A stretch of 64,000 nt of DNA from Aquatica leii (GCA_035610365.1 CM069432.1:71118520-71182519), one strand, 5' to 3'. Shown: positions 9,981-22,699, numbered from the stretch's first letter. Translations and numbers: made by a program. Notes: generated by a model from the sequence alone, not told the origin.

Positions 9981-10434
9981 GTTAAATAACTAAGTCAAAC
10001 ACGACTTGAACTATTATCCTCTAGTCAAAAGCAACACGATGAAACGACAGTAAAATTTAGCCAAAATTGATCCAATTTATCCACTAACCGACGAGCATTC
10101 CTGTAGGATGCAGTTTTAAGAGGAAAAATTAGAGAACCGGCATTTTACGTTAATGTGCAGTAAAAGACTTATTTGATGCAATGAAAAAGCGACACGACTC
10201 TACCACAGGAAAAGCGACAAGAAAGACGACAGTAAAGCTTTATGTTAGTGAGTTATAACGGTTTTATTATCATTCGACCTATCTTAAAAGAAAGAACGTC
10301 AGAGGAAAGAATGACAAGAAAGAATAAATAAATAAAAATTATCTTATTGCTGACTTTGAGGTTCACACATACTCAAATTCGTTAGTAAGATAATAGCTTG
10401 GTGCTACGTGTGATAGTGATAAGACTTGATTCTG
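9981..10434. other. intergenic, no feature recognised
   Basis: AT-rich sequence upstream of the Harbinger start. I looked for a Harbinger terminal inverted repeat with TWA target duplication and did not find one by eye. Confidence 0.5.
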
Positions 10435-10845
10435 TGTATGTTACATTGAATCAATGTATCTCTTGCCTAAAATTAACGTATGCATTGATGGTTTTAATGT
10501 AAAAATACATTGAAATAATAAACTGTACATGGTTCTATAAAAACTTTACACATACAACGTACGATTACATTAACCCAATGTATTTCAAATGTTTATTATT
10601 TAATGTACATACATCATACGATAAATTAACGTAACAATACATTTAAAGTTTCACTGTGGATGATCTCATAACAAATTCTTTAGAAAGAACAAATACAGCT
10701 TGATACATTGAATCAATGTAAAGTACATTAAAAAAACTATGTACTTATAATGTAAATTACATAAATTCAATGAAAACGTACATTGTTTTAATGTACTATA
10801 GGTCGATGTATACCGTACATTGACTTTATGTACAATTTTTCTTTC
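10435..10845. repeat. cluster of TACATT/AATGTA palindromic repeats
   Basis: The hexamer TACATT and its complement AATGTA recur many times in about 400 bp, often paired as near-palindromes such as TACATTGAATCAATGTA (twice, near 10442 and 10703) and TACATTAACCCAATGTA (near 10566). Between the units lie further TACAT/ATGTA pairs. The cluster is bounded by ordinary AT-rich DNA. No protein is encoded. Confidence 0.7.
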
Positions 10846-12558
10846 AGTGTAGTGAGATGGGTAAGGTTGCACATGAACTACTGAATTTATTATAGATGAC
10901 AATAAATTTCTTTTTTATGTTATATTTATTATTCATTCATATCTACATTCGCAGCAACAACAATATATTTACCATACCATAACATAAATTTAGTACTCTT
11001 TCAATTAAATGGAATACCAACACTTCCAGTGCTGTGTCATCTCAGTAAAAGGTTTTGGTAGAAAATGAATTTTATTAGTTGATATAACACTAGAACACTA
11101 GAATCGAAATTAAATAACCTAAAAAAAGTTTTAACTCTTTTACATTATAATAAGGTTCCTTGAAATTTTTGAACAATACTTATTGACTAATTAGAATTGT
11201 TTTTATTAGTCTTGTAGTCAATCAATTAAAACAATAATTTTAAGTATGTATTTTAGTAATAGATATTATTACAATTTTCAGATACCTATAATTTTAAATA
11301 AAAAATAGAAATATTTAACAGTACGTAAAATACGTGCGCGGTACCATAAAACATTTAAATGAGTAGCAATTTCTAAACCAAATGCTATATACGCCAAGTA
11401 TTTAAACGACCGTGTATTTTATAGGTATCGGTTTTATTTTTGACTCTTTGCCGCTTTGTTTTTGGTTTCTTCACGTGAAAATTAATGTTAAAAAGTGTAT
11501 CATTTTAAACACTTTTTGTAATGGGTATATTGGAAATACTAATAACCTACTAAATTCCAATTCAATTTACTTTAAATTATTATTTTAGTTTATTTGAATG
11601 AATTATGTACGTTGACACTCGATCTATAGGTCCTCTATACGTCTAAAGCCTCTACCTATAAACTTTCGAAGTTTGTGTTTCGAACCACGCTCAAGAACTA
11701 TCGTCTTTAATGATTGAGAGCAATTTTTTCTATGATACATAAATACTACGAAATTAACAATTTTGGTATTGCCTTTTAACCATATTAAATACATAAAATA
11801 AAATAAAATTATTGTTATTATTATTATTAGTATTATTCAATCAAAGTACCATATAATGTGTTTCCTATTTTAATAGTATTTCATTTTTTGCTTTCGTTGC
11901 TTAATTAATCACTTTGCTAAAATAAAATAAAATAAAACGAAACGTTTCTTTGAAATAAATATTTGAAACTAGTAATCCTAATCGAAGCTTGGGATTCATA
12001 TATTCGTACTTCATGATTATGCATGTTAAATATACCATTCACACAAATATTGCTTCATTTATAAAGAGAACGCGATCGTTTAACTCAACACCTTTTACAA
12101 TATTGGATTCATACTAAGTGTCTACATTAAATTGGGGTTTGTGTCCTGTTAAAAAATAAAATTTAAAAAAAATAAATCAAACATTAAATTTGATTACGCT
12201 TAAATTGAATAGCAAAAATACCTTTTTTTACATAAACAAAAATCAACTGACCAGTTTTAGCTAACAGTATAAACTATTTTGCAATTAACAATAATAATAA
12301 AGTTAGTCATTATTAGTAACTACAAGTATTACAATATAAGCTGATGCTAATCTATTTATACTGTTAGGCGTCAATAATATTTCATTTTTTCAGTATATGC
12401 ACAGTTCTAATTTAATTTATATTAGGGTTAGAATTATTAAAAAGATTAATATTTATATATGTATATTTTATATTTATTGGCGGATATACAAGCAAATGTA
12501 AGTTAGTACTACACGCACAAGGAAATGAATAAAAGTAACATAATGTTTTATTTTACAG
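10846..12558. other. AT-rich intergenic DNA
   Basis: No coding region, RNA gene or repeat recognised. Short ATT runs near 11805-11835 are simple sequence. Confidence 0.5.
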
Positions 12559-12783
12559 AGTATAGGAATTTTAGCGGGACTTCATCGATTAGACAACGGA
12601 TTTGATTGTGAATCCCCTCGACTTCAAATATCCAATATAATTAAGTTTCCAGTTGAACAGTTTTCGTATTTTCATCCCATCCACAAACTGAGTTCGTTCT
12701 TCTGCTGCTTCGGTATACGATCATTTAAATCTTTTTTTTTAGATAGGTCACGGTACAGAACAGGGGAGTATAACACTTTATAA
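12559..12783 (+). CDS. possible exon after a 3' splice site, weak
   Basis: A pyrimidine-rich stretch ending TTTTACAG (12551-12558) is followed by 74 open codons ending TAA at 12781-12783. The first part (GILAGLHRLDNGFDCESPRL) looks more protein-like than the surrounding AT-rich DNA; the second half is Phe-rich. No upstream exon or matching donor was found and no family is recognised, so this is only a candidate terminal exon. Confidence 0.2.
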   Translation, partial: SIGILAGLHRLDNGFDCESPRLQISNIIKFPVEQFSYFHPIHKLSSFFCCFGIRSFKSFFLDRSRYRTGEYNTL

Positions 12784-13499
12784 CACTGCAGTTTGCACTT
12801 ATTCATATTGTACTTTTTGATGGATAATTTGCAATAGCGTGAATGAATAATAAGTTGGAACCATCGCACGCTTCCACCGTAAATAACTTCCGAAAATGAG
12901 AGTGTCAGTCAGGCTGAAAGATGAAAACTGCTTCACATATAACCATAACCGTGATGTAACTACACCCCTGTCACTGCCATGCATGCATAACACCGTCTTT
13001 GCATTTTAACGACCGTCCTATGCCGTTACATTCTTTTACAACTATGTACATTCAGTTATGTTAACACTTTTATAAAAATGCTTTGATTAGAAACAATAAT
13101 ACTAAAGTACACAAAGCAATGCAAATTGTGATGTGTTTTGAAATGAATAAGTATTTACCATGTAGAGCTTTACTGTTTATTATTATTAAATTAGTAAACG
13201 TAATCAAACACTGTATACAAACCTAATACATTAGTATAATGTGGGTAATTTAAAAAATAAACTTAAAATAACAAGTAAAATAGATTATTTATTCACGACA
13301 ACTAATAGGTAACTTTCCAATTTTCTATATTTGATTAATATGAATAAATAACAATATTTTAAAAAAAAACGATTAAATACATTGTTACAATTTTTTAGTG
13401 TTGGTACTAAAACTTTTCCCAAAGATGTATTAATATTAGTTATGATTATTTTTGTGTCATTGTCGACGTTATGCAGCGTTGCTTAATGTTCTCTGATAT
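12784..13499. other. intergenic, no feature recognised
   Basis: 12790-13030 is somewhat less AT-rich than its surroundings and may be an old repeat. The rest is AT-rich with short tracts. Two short minus-strand frames here show no family motif. Confidence 0.4.
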
Positions 13500-13721
13500 T
13501 ATTTATGATCCGTAGCTTGAACATATGATGAAATGAACTTATTTGTTTTAAGAGATTTATTTAAACTACTTGATTGTTTTACCATATGTCATAACACTAC
13601 TAATTGCTACTTGGAACTCTGTTGTTACTTTGCCAAAAAAAACTTTATCTTAAAACTATCCACACTATAGCACTTTCTCCTAACTGTAACTTTGCGCGCA
13701 CATCAATCTTAAATCTGAACA
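13500..13721 (-). repeat. putative 3' LTR start of the first BEL/Pao element
   Basis: On the minus strand, about 66 bp after the pol end, a purine tract (GCGGGTGG) is followed by TGTTCAGATTTAAG starting at 13721, the usual layout of a BEL polypurine tract and LTR start. The far end of the LTR could not be placed, so the left coordinate is approximate. Confidence 0.4.
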
Positions 13722-13786
13722 GATACCACCCGCATTGAAGAGTTTAGGAATTCAAATATTAACAATGAAGATAACACTAATTTTAA

Positions 13787-15192
13787 TTAACTGTCTACTG
13801 GCAAAACACAGATTTTAGACACAGCACGTTTGAGAATGTTATCTGGGGTTTTCACTGTAACTACCCGAACTATGTTGTCTTTTCCGGGATGAATGTCTAA
13901 AATGCGACCACACTTCCACGGCATCGGGTGAGTGTTATCGTTTTTTAACAACACCATGAGCCCAAGCTTGATGATTTGCGGTTGTTGTATCATCCAATTG
14001 GTACGCTGCTGCAGATTATGTAAATACTCTGAGCTCCAACGTTTCTAAAAATGTTGAATTATTTTCTGCATTTGCCTATATTTAAAGAGTCTGGATAATA
14101 AACTACATTCCACTTGTGCTTCGACAACTGTATTAGGGCTTGAACCAACAAGAAAATGTTCAAGAGTGAGTGGTTCACTATTGCTCGGATCATTTGACAT
14201 TGAAGAGCTGGGGCGAGAATTTAAAACGGCCTCAAGTTGTGTTAACACAGTATAAAATTGCTCATAAGTAAGATGTGCTTTTCTAACGATTTTGGTTAAT
14301 GTACCCTTTACCGATTTTATTGAAACTAGCCACAACCGGCCAAAATGAGGAGTTCTGGGTGGGATAAAGAGCCACCTTGTCTGATTCTCTAATAAACAAT
14401 TTTTAATACAGATATCATATGTAAGTTCTAGGATGTTTCTTTTCCGATTTTTTAAATAATTATTGGCACCGATGAAGCTTAAACCATTATCACTAAATAT
14501 GTTTTTGAATAAACCGCGTCTTGAAACAAATATCTTTAAAAGAATTTCAAAACGTTTCAACAGTGAGATCACCTGCGAGCTCTATATGAATCGTCTAGAA
14601 CACACAAATAAACATATGTAAACCTTGACTAACTTACTATTTCTCAATGTTCGGTCTTTGATAAAAAATGGACCACCAAAATCAACACCACATGTTAAGA
14701 ATGGGCGTGATGGAGTGGCGCGTTCTAATGGCAATTGACCCATAAGAGATGGTATACCTTTGGGTTTTGTCTTAAAACATTTATACACTTGCGCATTAAC
14801 GATTTAATTGTATTTTTAGCGCTTAGTACCCAATATTTATTACGAACGAAAGACAATACTATTTGCGTACTCCCGTGTAACGAGCGTTTATGTTCTGCAA
14901 AAATTATCAAACTTGTTAAACTTCTTTTCGTAGGAAGCAATATTTGAAACTTTTTTTTAATATTTAAGTTTGAATTACCTAACCTACCGCCGACTCTGAA
15001 TATACCCTTGTTATCCAGAAATGGATTTAAAGAAATTATTTTGCTTGTATCGGCTACTCTTCCATGATTTTTTAAATGTTTGAGATCATTACTAAATGAT
15101 TGTCTTTGCAGTAATTTGACTAAAGTAGTCGTTGCATTTTCAATTTCGCTAACATTTAAATACCCACTTGGATTTGCGTTTAATAATCTCAA
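13787..15192 (-). pseudogene. pol: BEL/Pao integrase and C-terminal domain
   Basis: Read on the minus strand from 15192: an integrase zinc-binding region (FRVGGRLGNSNL, RSLHGSTQ), core start CGVDFGGPFFIK, second core motif FSDNGLSFIGANN, a target-side region (LNSRPSSSMSNDP, HFLVGSS), and the BEL-type C-terminal domain with GRILDIHPGKDNIVRVV and KICVLPVD. 13787-14572 is one frame broken only by a TAG at 14045-14047, where BEL elements have Trp in HFWKRWS. Upstream pieces need frame changes near 14580 and 14730-14790. The gene is dead but the family is clear. Confidence 0.85.
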
Positions 15193-15229
15193 GTTTTTAA
15201 TAAATCGTAGGCAATAAGCCGTTATCCTT

Positions 15230-16340
15230 TGTAATCGCGTTAAAGTAGATTATTTTGTTAACAAGTCAAAATCATTAACAACTATGTTTGTAATTGTAGG
15301 TAAAACCTTTTTTTTCTAGTATGTTTTCTATGTTACAACATTTACCTTTTAGCCACTGTTCTTCGTTGTTTTGTAACCAACAAGAACCGTTCCACCATAG
15401 AGTTGTTTCCTATAATTGTTTAGGAGTGCAGCCCTGTGATATGATATCTGCCGGATTGTCTCTAGAATTAACATGTCGCCAAATTGCAATTATAGTTTGC
15501 ATCCTTAAAGATAATAGCGTTTTCTTTACTAATCGTAATAACAATACTGCCCCACAAAACTCTAAACGTGGCAACAAGATTACCTTTATTTGAGCTACTC
15601 TTGATTTGGCACATAGTAACTGAACGTTATGATTATTGTATACATCCGTGGTTCATAGGTACAGACAGACACCGTACGCGCTTTCGGAAGCGTCCGTAAA
15701 ACCTAGTAACTTTGAATAAACATAATTTGTAAATGAGACGTGACGCGGTATTTTTATGTGCGTTATGTCGTTCAAACCTTGAAAAAATAATAAAATTTGT
15801 GTATGGCGATCTTGCGGTATAGACTCGTCCTAATTTAACCCTAGCTACCAAATTTGTCGTAGAATAATTTTTGCTCTAACAACTATTAGTCTTATTAACC
15901 CTAAGAGATCAAATATTTTGCTTATAAGCGACAATAAAGTTTGTTTATTCTTTTTGTATTAATTTCGTCTTTGTTTATTGTGTACTGGAAGTCACCAACT
16001 GCTAAACTCCACAATATCCCTAACGTTTTTACCACATTGTTTTTAGAAATATATTAGTGTTTTGATTCCCTAATGTCATCTTTGCTTAATATCCTATTTT
16101 CGTTTGATATAGATTGTGTTAAAGTGAATCATGATGACTTGAAGATATTAGAAATTAGGTCGTCTGCATAAAAGTCTGTAAGAATTGTTTGAGTAGCATC
16201 CGGAAATTGTTTATGTTTCTCATTCACCGCTTGCTGCAGTGATGAATTACTAAAAATGACCCCGGGGCAGTACTGTAAGTTACTGTATTTAGCACGTAAT
16301 GATTTAATTTAGAATTTGGACACAACTTTAGAATTTTATG
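15230..16340 (-). pseudogene. pol: BEL/Pao reverse transcriptase and RNase H remnant
   Basis: Minus-strand translation in shifting frames gives BEL landmarks in the expected order: the RT active-site region NEKHKQFPD then DFYADDLIS (about 16150-16240), a KIFDLLGLIRLIVVRAK-like segment (about 15860-15915), LLGFTDASESAYG near 15690, and RDNPADIISQG then LWWNGSCWLQ (about 15350-15470). Many stops and frameshifts separate them. Gag and protease are missing, so the element is 5'-truncated at about 16340. Confidence 0.75.
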
Positions 16341-16949
16341 CCAGAGATTAGCATTTTTAAATTCCGAATTAGTAACTTACAAAGAAAATAATTCAATAAA
16401 TAAACGCTAATTGATTCTAAAACACACTATAACTATGCAAATAAAATAACAAAAACAGATTATTCTTACTGTTTATGCCAAGGTTTAAAACAAATTTATT
16501 TTTGTTTCGTACCCTCAAACCGCGCATTCCTTTTTTTCGTATTTTTCGGCATTTTTGTGCAATGAATAGATGACAATAAATACAACATTCAATTAGCGAA
16601 TCGTAATTGCAGTAGATTGAACAATTCATATTTGAATATGGTAGATAGTAGCAGTAACTTTTCTGTTGTCTACTTTGCTTGGTTGCTTAGAAAACTGTCC
16701 CAATTATATAGAAACGACGTTTACGTCATTAACGATTGACAATAGATAGCGTGGTTGTATTTCATGATTGTTATAAGTATATTATTATAATTAGCTACTT
16801 CATTTGGGTTTATTGTAGAGTTAAGAGCAAGTTTTACTGCACAAAGTATTAATACAAATTAATAAATGCCTTAGATAAGAAAAGCCATATTATAATATTG
16901 AAACATCCGCTTCAAGAACGTTTACGAACTTATTGTCAACTTCCAGAAC
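16341..16949. other. intergenic, no feature recognised
   Basis: AT-rich DNA between the truncated BEL element and the repeat unit described next. Confidence 0.4.
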
Positions 16950-17224
16950 GTTTACCGAAGTATCTAGAAAATTCTCGAGATAGATAACAGAAATATATAA
17001 AAATGGTTCAAGGGTCAAGGTTCATGTCCGTCAAAAGTATTAAGAAAACTGTTAAATAAATAAGTGATTAACGCGTGTGTTAAAGATAAATATATACGGA
17101 GTTCAGTATCAGTTTTAGATAAACAGAAGTTATTTGCGGACATTATTTTTTGAGTAATAGTAATATGTAAATTAGTGTAAGTGTTTTTCTTAAATATCGT
17201 TAGATTTAATTAATTAAGTGTACC
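16950..17224. repeat. unclassified repeat, left half of copy A
   Basis: Shares a stretch with 30980-31138, including the nearly identical core AAATAAATAAGTGATTAACG. The continuation resumes after the Penelope fragment at about 18225-18290 and matches 34456-34525 (TAGTTATAAACGTGT). A TATA-like stretch near 16995 and AATAAA-like runs would suit an LTR, but no ends were defined. Confidence 0.5.
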
Positions 17225-18200
17225 TAAGATGAGAACGTCTTCCGCATTTGAACCGTGTCATTATAGTAACCAAAGTTGCCAACGTTTCGCCCTCTGTCGT
17301 AAGAAGATTCATCAGGGCGTGACAGAAATCGAACTCAAACAAGCAACCGAAATCTAACTAAGAACTTCCCAAAAGTTGGGTAATCAACTTATGAATCAAG
17401 CCAAATTCTGAACTATGAAAAGATAAGAAAGTAAACGATAAACTTGAAAAAGCAAACGAAAATCTAGCAAAGAACCACTACAAAGTTAGGTAATGAACTT
17501 GTAAACCAAACCAGATTTTAAATCCGATAGAAGTGACATAAGAAGAAATAGTCTCCGTATATAAAGAAGTATCGTCACAGCTGGTTAAGCTCGAATCTGA
17601 TTGGGTTACAGTCAAAAGGGCGCGATAAAGGAATAATAACCGGGAACTAAAATTGAAAGTCGAAGGTAAACACTTATCAATAAGACGAACAAAACTCAAG
17701 TCCTTGCCATGTTGAGACAGAATCTGTTCGATGATAATAAGCGAATCCTTAACAGGATTTCTAGTTTAAAGTGAAGTGACATCAAAGCTCACAAGAAGAT
17801 CATGACGTTCAAATTTTATAGTTTCTAAACGTTGAATAAATTGCTGAGAGTTGAGGATGCGAGAAGAGGTTTTACCTGTAAATTCGCAAAGAATGTTGGA
17901 TAATAACTTGGCTAGCTTGTAGGTAGGAGAATGGAGAGTACTGACGATAGGTCTAAAGGGAATACCTTGCTTGTGAACTGTGAAAGTTCGTATAGATGAG
18001 GTGGTTTAGAATCTGAAAGGGTAAGTCGACGTTTAGTTTCAGGAAATAGATTGGAAGATTTGATGATTTGGCTGACCTCACGTTCAACCCTCGAAGTGGG
18101 ATTACGAGTTTATCTAAAACACACCCTTTTTTGACTGTAACCCCATCAGAGTCAAGCCCAAACTCGGAAGACGTTCTCATCTTAGTATAGACACCTGCCG
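17225..18200 (-). mobile_element. Penelope-like element, internally deleted, with inverted termini
   Basis: Both ends carry the same sequence in inverted orientation: AAGATGAGAACGTCTTCC from 17228, and its complement near 18160-18183. Such inverted pLTR ends are typical of Penelope-like elements. Inside, the minus strand encodes RT fragments: DSKPPHLYELSQ (about 18000-18040) and GIPFRPIVSTLHSPTYKLA through LVSFDVTSL (about 17765-17975). The catalytic YVDD box and the GIY-YIG domain are deleted. A hammerhead-type core sits in the 3' pLTR (17284-17315). Confidence 0.75.
17284..17315 (-). ncRNA. hammerhead ribozyme-like core in Penelope pLTR
   Basis: On the minus strand the invariant boxes CTGATGA (17309-17315) and GAAAC (17284-17288) are 20 bases apart, the arrangement of hammerhead catalytic core boxes around stem II. 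Stem II pairing is weak (CTTC against GAGGG). Penelope-like pLTRs are known to carry such motifs. Activity is not shown. Confidence 0.5.
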
Positions 18201-18224
18201 TGGAAGCCTTCGCCGTTACAATAG

Positions 18225-18290
18225 TTACATGTAGTTATAAACGTGTAAATATTTCGTTATAAATAAATTAGTTTTAAAATTTATATTGTT
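18225..18290. repeat. unclassified repeat, right half of copy A
   Basis: Contains TAGTTATAAACGTGT and ATAAATAAATTA, matching 34485-34525 on the far side of the second Penelope element. Together with 16950-17224 this is one repeat copy interrupted by a Penelope insertion. Confidence 0.5.
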
Positions 18291-20529
18291 GTATAAGAGT
18301 AAATTTGGTAATAAAAATGTTCTATTAAAAAGGAACCATTTTGAAAATGTATTTGCATATATTTATACGGCCGCCATTCTCGAGGAACATGCAATTAACC
18401 TAACAGGTCAATTATCTATCCACTATTGCGGTTTTATGATAAAAACATTGAAATTGAAACATTTTGTATTTTATCTGATTTTATTATTTTTTTTAAGTAC
18501 TCATTAAACCTGCGGCGCACTTAAAATTTGCAATATATCTACCTCATAATTAACAGTAACATTTTCTTCGTAGCCAAAAACGACGTCCATGCAAATCTAT
18601 TTCATTAAATTCCGTGTAAATAATATATACTTTTATTTTTTGCCATTTTTTACGAAATGGCCATGTCTTGATTTAAGTAACTAATAGGAATATTTAAGTT
18701 CCGAAAGGTAGTACTTAATACTGTTTAATTCTATTGAGGCTACTCTATACTACAAAAATGTTTTGTTGCTTCATCAAAACTATTGCAATTAAGAGTTCAT
18801 TTCATTTTATAACTGATATAGGGGCTACACTGTCACTTTACCAACCAACCATAAAATCCTTATGAAACTGTATGAAACACGTTAAAAAACAAATATGTTT
18901 TCTAAATATGTGCTCATTCTGCATTTATAGCTGTAAGAACGTTTTAGTTCGCCACAAAAAGCAATATCGATCAAGCATAAACTTTTTAAATGCAGTCTCA
19001 AAACGTAATTCTCGAAAAACGAGACGTAAACATGTAAATTAGTATAATAACATAATACTTGCTCAATACCTAAAATTCTTTATCGTAGGTAGCTAGTAAT
19101 CATTCTACTTCAGTAATATTACTCTTAAACTTTTGAGGAGTGTAAGTTTGCAATCGTCAACTTACGTTTGCCAGACACTGGCTTTGAATACAAATCAATA
19201 ATTACTAGTACTCGATCGGATTAAATCAACGTACAAGAAAATCACAAAAGTTTAAATTATGTTGAAAGCTGAACTATAGACTCCACTAAAAGTAAAATAT
19301 AAATAGTGATCTTAAAATATACTAACGGTAGCTGACAACTTAATACAAGTAATAAAATATAACATTTAATAAATCCGTAACACAGAATTCTCTATTTTGA
19401 GTGCTTTAAAATCGAAACGCTTATCCTTATAAAAATATTAATCAAGAATAATTTTTAAGATGCAGTAAATAAGCCACTAGCTCGTTTATAACTGAACCAA
19501 CAAAAGTACAACGGCCAACCTTATTATAATAGGGAAAAGTCGTCTAAATCGTAACACCTTCCACGTTTTAGCCGTTTTTAACCAAAATGTTCAGTATATT
19601 ACTTTAATTTCTAATTAAATATTAGGTTTAACCATTTGATGTCTTTTTAATATTTTGGTACTTTTCAAGAGATGACAGTAAAAAAACCAATTTTTTAAAA
19701 CCTTGACAAGTGGTACGATTTAGAAAAAAAGTTGCTTAAATTGTACCACCAGGTGTCCTAAATTGTACCATTACTATTAGAATTCATATATATCGAATTG
19801 AAGCATAACACAGCTTTTTATTTCTGGCTTTAGTTATATTACGACACATTATATACTACATTGAAACGAATATAAAGTAATGTTCATATGCTCAACGTTA
19901 ACCGTGATCACATTGGACCATATCTTCAACTCTACATTCTTAACACAAAAAACAAAACCACTCATACCAGCTCAGATAATGCTGGTGATATAATTTACGG
20001 TTCAGCAGATTGCATAATATAGCTATATAGGCAAAGTTATAAAATGATTAAAGAAGAAGCAAAAGAAGATATAAACCAGCCAAGTAATTGCCATTAAAAC
20101 AAATGTTCCAATTAATAATGCTTTTTCGAATGTGTTAGATGACTAATTGCTACAATGGGGGCGTGTGGCAAAATTATAATACATCAATCCCAATTCACGT
20201 TATTTCACGCGTTATGTCTGTAATAACTCTGCTTCAATATATGTTACTGTTTGATTACCGTTTCCAATTATTTTTTTATGTAGACTATTGCTGGTATATA
20301 GATGATGGAGTGACACAGTTCATATTTAGTTTAGCGATTGATACTAAGGGAGTTTCAAGAATTTTTAAATCGTGGTTATTCTAACTTGATTGGACATCAA
20401 TAACTTCAATTTTAAGTGGCTGATATTAAAACCCACCTACAACTAACACGTTTGGTGTTCCAGTGACTGCCATTTGATTCCATACTGCCAAACTCCATTG
20501 TAAAAACTCTATACAAAATAAGAACTTCT
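18291..20529. other. AT-rich intergenic DNA
   Basis: No recognised gene. 19700-19770 repeats a short phrase around TTGTACCA/ACGATTTAG. A plus-strand frame at 20139-20384 shows no family motif I can name. Confidence 0.4.
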
Positions 20530-21600
20530 TCTGAGTTTGACCGGGTTAATGCTATTAACGTTTCGACCACTTTGAATTAAAGAACTTCAACAAATAACCA
20601 AAATCTAACTAAGAAAGAAGCAAACAAAAATGTAACCAAGTACCACTAAGGAGTTAGATAATCAATTTATAAACCAAGACAAATTCTAACCTCTATAGAA
20701 GTGAATTAAGAAAAAGTAGTTTTTGAACATAATGAAGAAGTATGGTAATAGGTAGTTGAGCGCAACTTTGATTGAGTTACGGTCTATAAGAAGTTTGTTT
20801 TCCATAAACGAATAACAACCAAGAACCAAAAAGAAGATCAAAATCTTAGTTTGCTTAATCAAACCAGATGAGAATTAGACACAATTTTTAAACAACTCTT
20901 TTTTCTTTGGCTTGAGTTGGCCAACACTCTATCTACGAATTAGAATTACTTTGACAACGTTACTTACCAGCAATCAAAAACCACTCAACCACTTACTACT
21001 GAAGTTTATCTCAAAAAGTTTCAACTGTCGGAATCTAGAAATCACAAAGTTTGTTCTACCACTGGTTCCATAAAAACAGTCATCAATTCATCTAATTTGA
21101 CTTTTACTTTACAGCAGGAATTAGTACTATCTAAGGTAGAATTTAGGGTTTCACGGGTTTCATTCGTAAAACAATTTTCTTTTCTGGATAATTCCCGTGT
21201 TGTCGTTATCACACGAGATGAGCTTTGGTCACACGTCGCAGTGAACATCTTCAAAGCCTGAAACAAACTGATTAATTGCACCGTAAAGTATCGCTTTTAT
21301 AAACAGGTTTTTAGTCGATAAAACTTGTTTCAAATAGTAATTAGAAACATTTGCCAAAATTTTTGTATTTTCAAACATAATTTGATAACTCGTCTCTAGC
21401 ACGTGTTTCACCACTGCTGACTTCAAAGATTGTTTAAGACGATTACATCTTTGTTGTTCCTTAATACAAATTCCAACGCTTCCACCCGTTTCTCTTATGT
21501 ATGCACAACCACAAGAGCAAGGAATACTATGTTTAGGCAAAATTTTTTCTATACGGTTTGTGGTACCTTTGATACAGGATAGATAAGCAATAGACACTGG
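20530..21600 (-). pseudogene. Penelope-like element fragment, GIY-YIG end
   Basis: The minus-strand frame 21229-21597 contains SIPCSCGCAYIRETGGSVGI, the GIY-YIG endonuclease signature of Penelope-like elements, with the usual downstream EHVLET-type helix as KHVLET. In the normal YIGETGR box, Gly and Arg are replaced by Arg and Gly. Downstream, 20540-20600 retains pLTR remnants (complement of GGTCGAAACGTTAATAG). No RT is attached on this strand. Confidence 0.7.
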
Positions 21601-21689
21601 TGGAGACCTAATGATCGCTGTTACTCTTGGTTTGCAGACGTAAACTTTGTAATAGATTGTTTAATACTTTTTCTACTGTAATTGTTTGC

Positions 21690-22140
21690 GATTAATACTT
21701 TGGTTCTAAGGTTCTTATTAAAGATTCTGTCTCACCATGACAAAAAGTTCCTATTACAAAAAAGTGTTTATCGTCCACTTACTTCCAATTTAATCTCCTG
21801 TTGCAACTAGCATTTTTATGAAATTCATTGAAACGGTTGCGTTGGAATTATTGATATTAAAACCTAAAGTGTGTTTTATTTATCTCGACGACACGTTTAT
21901 TATTTGTTCCCGTAGTCATCTTAAACTGTCTAGGTTTTCCTTGATTATCTTGTTTTTGTGGGTTGTAAACCCGACGGACTTTTGGGTCATCCCACTTATA
22001 GAGACATATATCTTCATGCTTTACCTTATCATCCTGCACAGAAACGTTTTGTTATTAAATCTTTGGTTCATCACGCTATTTCAATTAACCAACCTGACTA
22101 TTAAAACAGTAGTTATATGAAGCGGAATATTTAGGTAGTT
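21690..22140 (+). pseudogene. Penelope-like RT fragment, opposite orientation
   Basis: The plus strand encodes the end of the RT palm: KPKVCFIYLDDTFIICSRS, matching the Penelope catalytic box FRYVDDTF. After a frame change comes YRDIYLHALPYHPAQKRF, then KSLVHHAIS (about 22000-22085), matching the RT thumb of these elements. It points away from the GIY-YIG fragment at 21229-21597, so the two are inverted relative to each other. Confidence 0.72.
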
Positions 22141-22699
22141 ATTAATTTTCGTCTATATGCAAGCGTTCGAATACTTAAAGACATTTTTGAATTCAATAAA
22201 AAATTGTCGTTTATCTTACATTTATAAAGAAACATTTTTGTAAAAATTGTATCAAACCTATATTAAACTCGGCAGATAAAATCTCTCAGATTTTTTTTCT
22301 CCCAAAGGCACTTTCATCTTTAGATGTACATCAAATTCTTTGTGTACATCGGTGAAACTGTGTTACGCGCAAAATTTTTATAACGTAATACCCTGTATAT
22401 TGAATTAAAATTAGATTCCGGTTTTGACGCCCTCTGCCGATCTTTTCTTGTGACTGTCATTTTACGACGAAGTCGTTAAGCTGACAACTGCATAAAATGG
22501 CCTGTTTCGTTTAAAGACTGGAAGTTTCTAATAACATCCTCTGTAATGGAAATCAAATTATAAATTCATCCGTTTTGTTAGGATTCTTTTGTAATTTCTT
22601 TCTTAATTTGATAGCCGTTCCGCCATGATTTAGCCACATGTTCGATTTAATAAACGAACAATAAAGAATTAATATCGACAAATACCTTCACTAAACGCT
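22141..22699. other. possible LTR upstream of the second Gypsy leader
   Basis: AT-rich. Because 22700-23560 matches the Gypsy leader, the LTR of that copy should end near 22690. I could not confirm LTR similarity by eye. Confidence 0.3.

Noticed and set aside
10435..10845. CRISPR-like array
   Set aside because: Repeats are short, irregularly spaced palindromes in eukaryotic DNA without uniform spacers.
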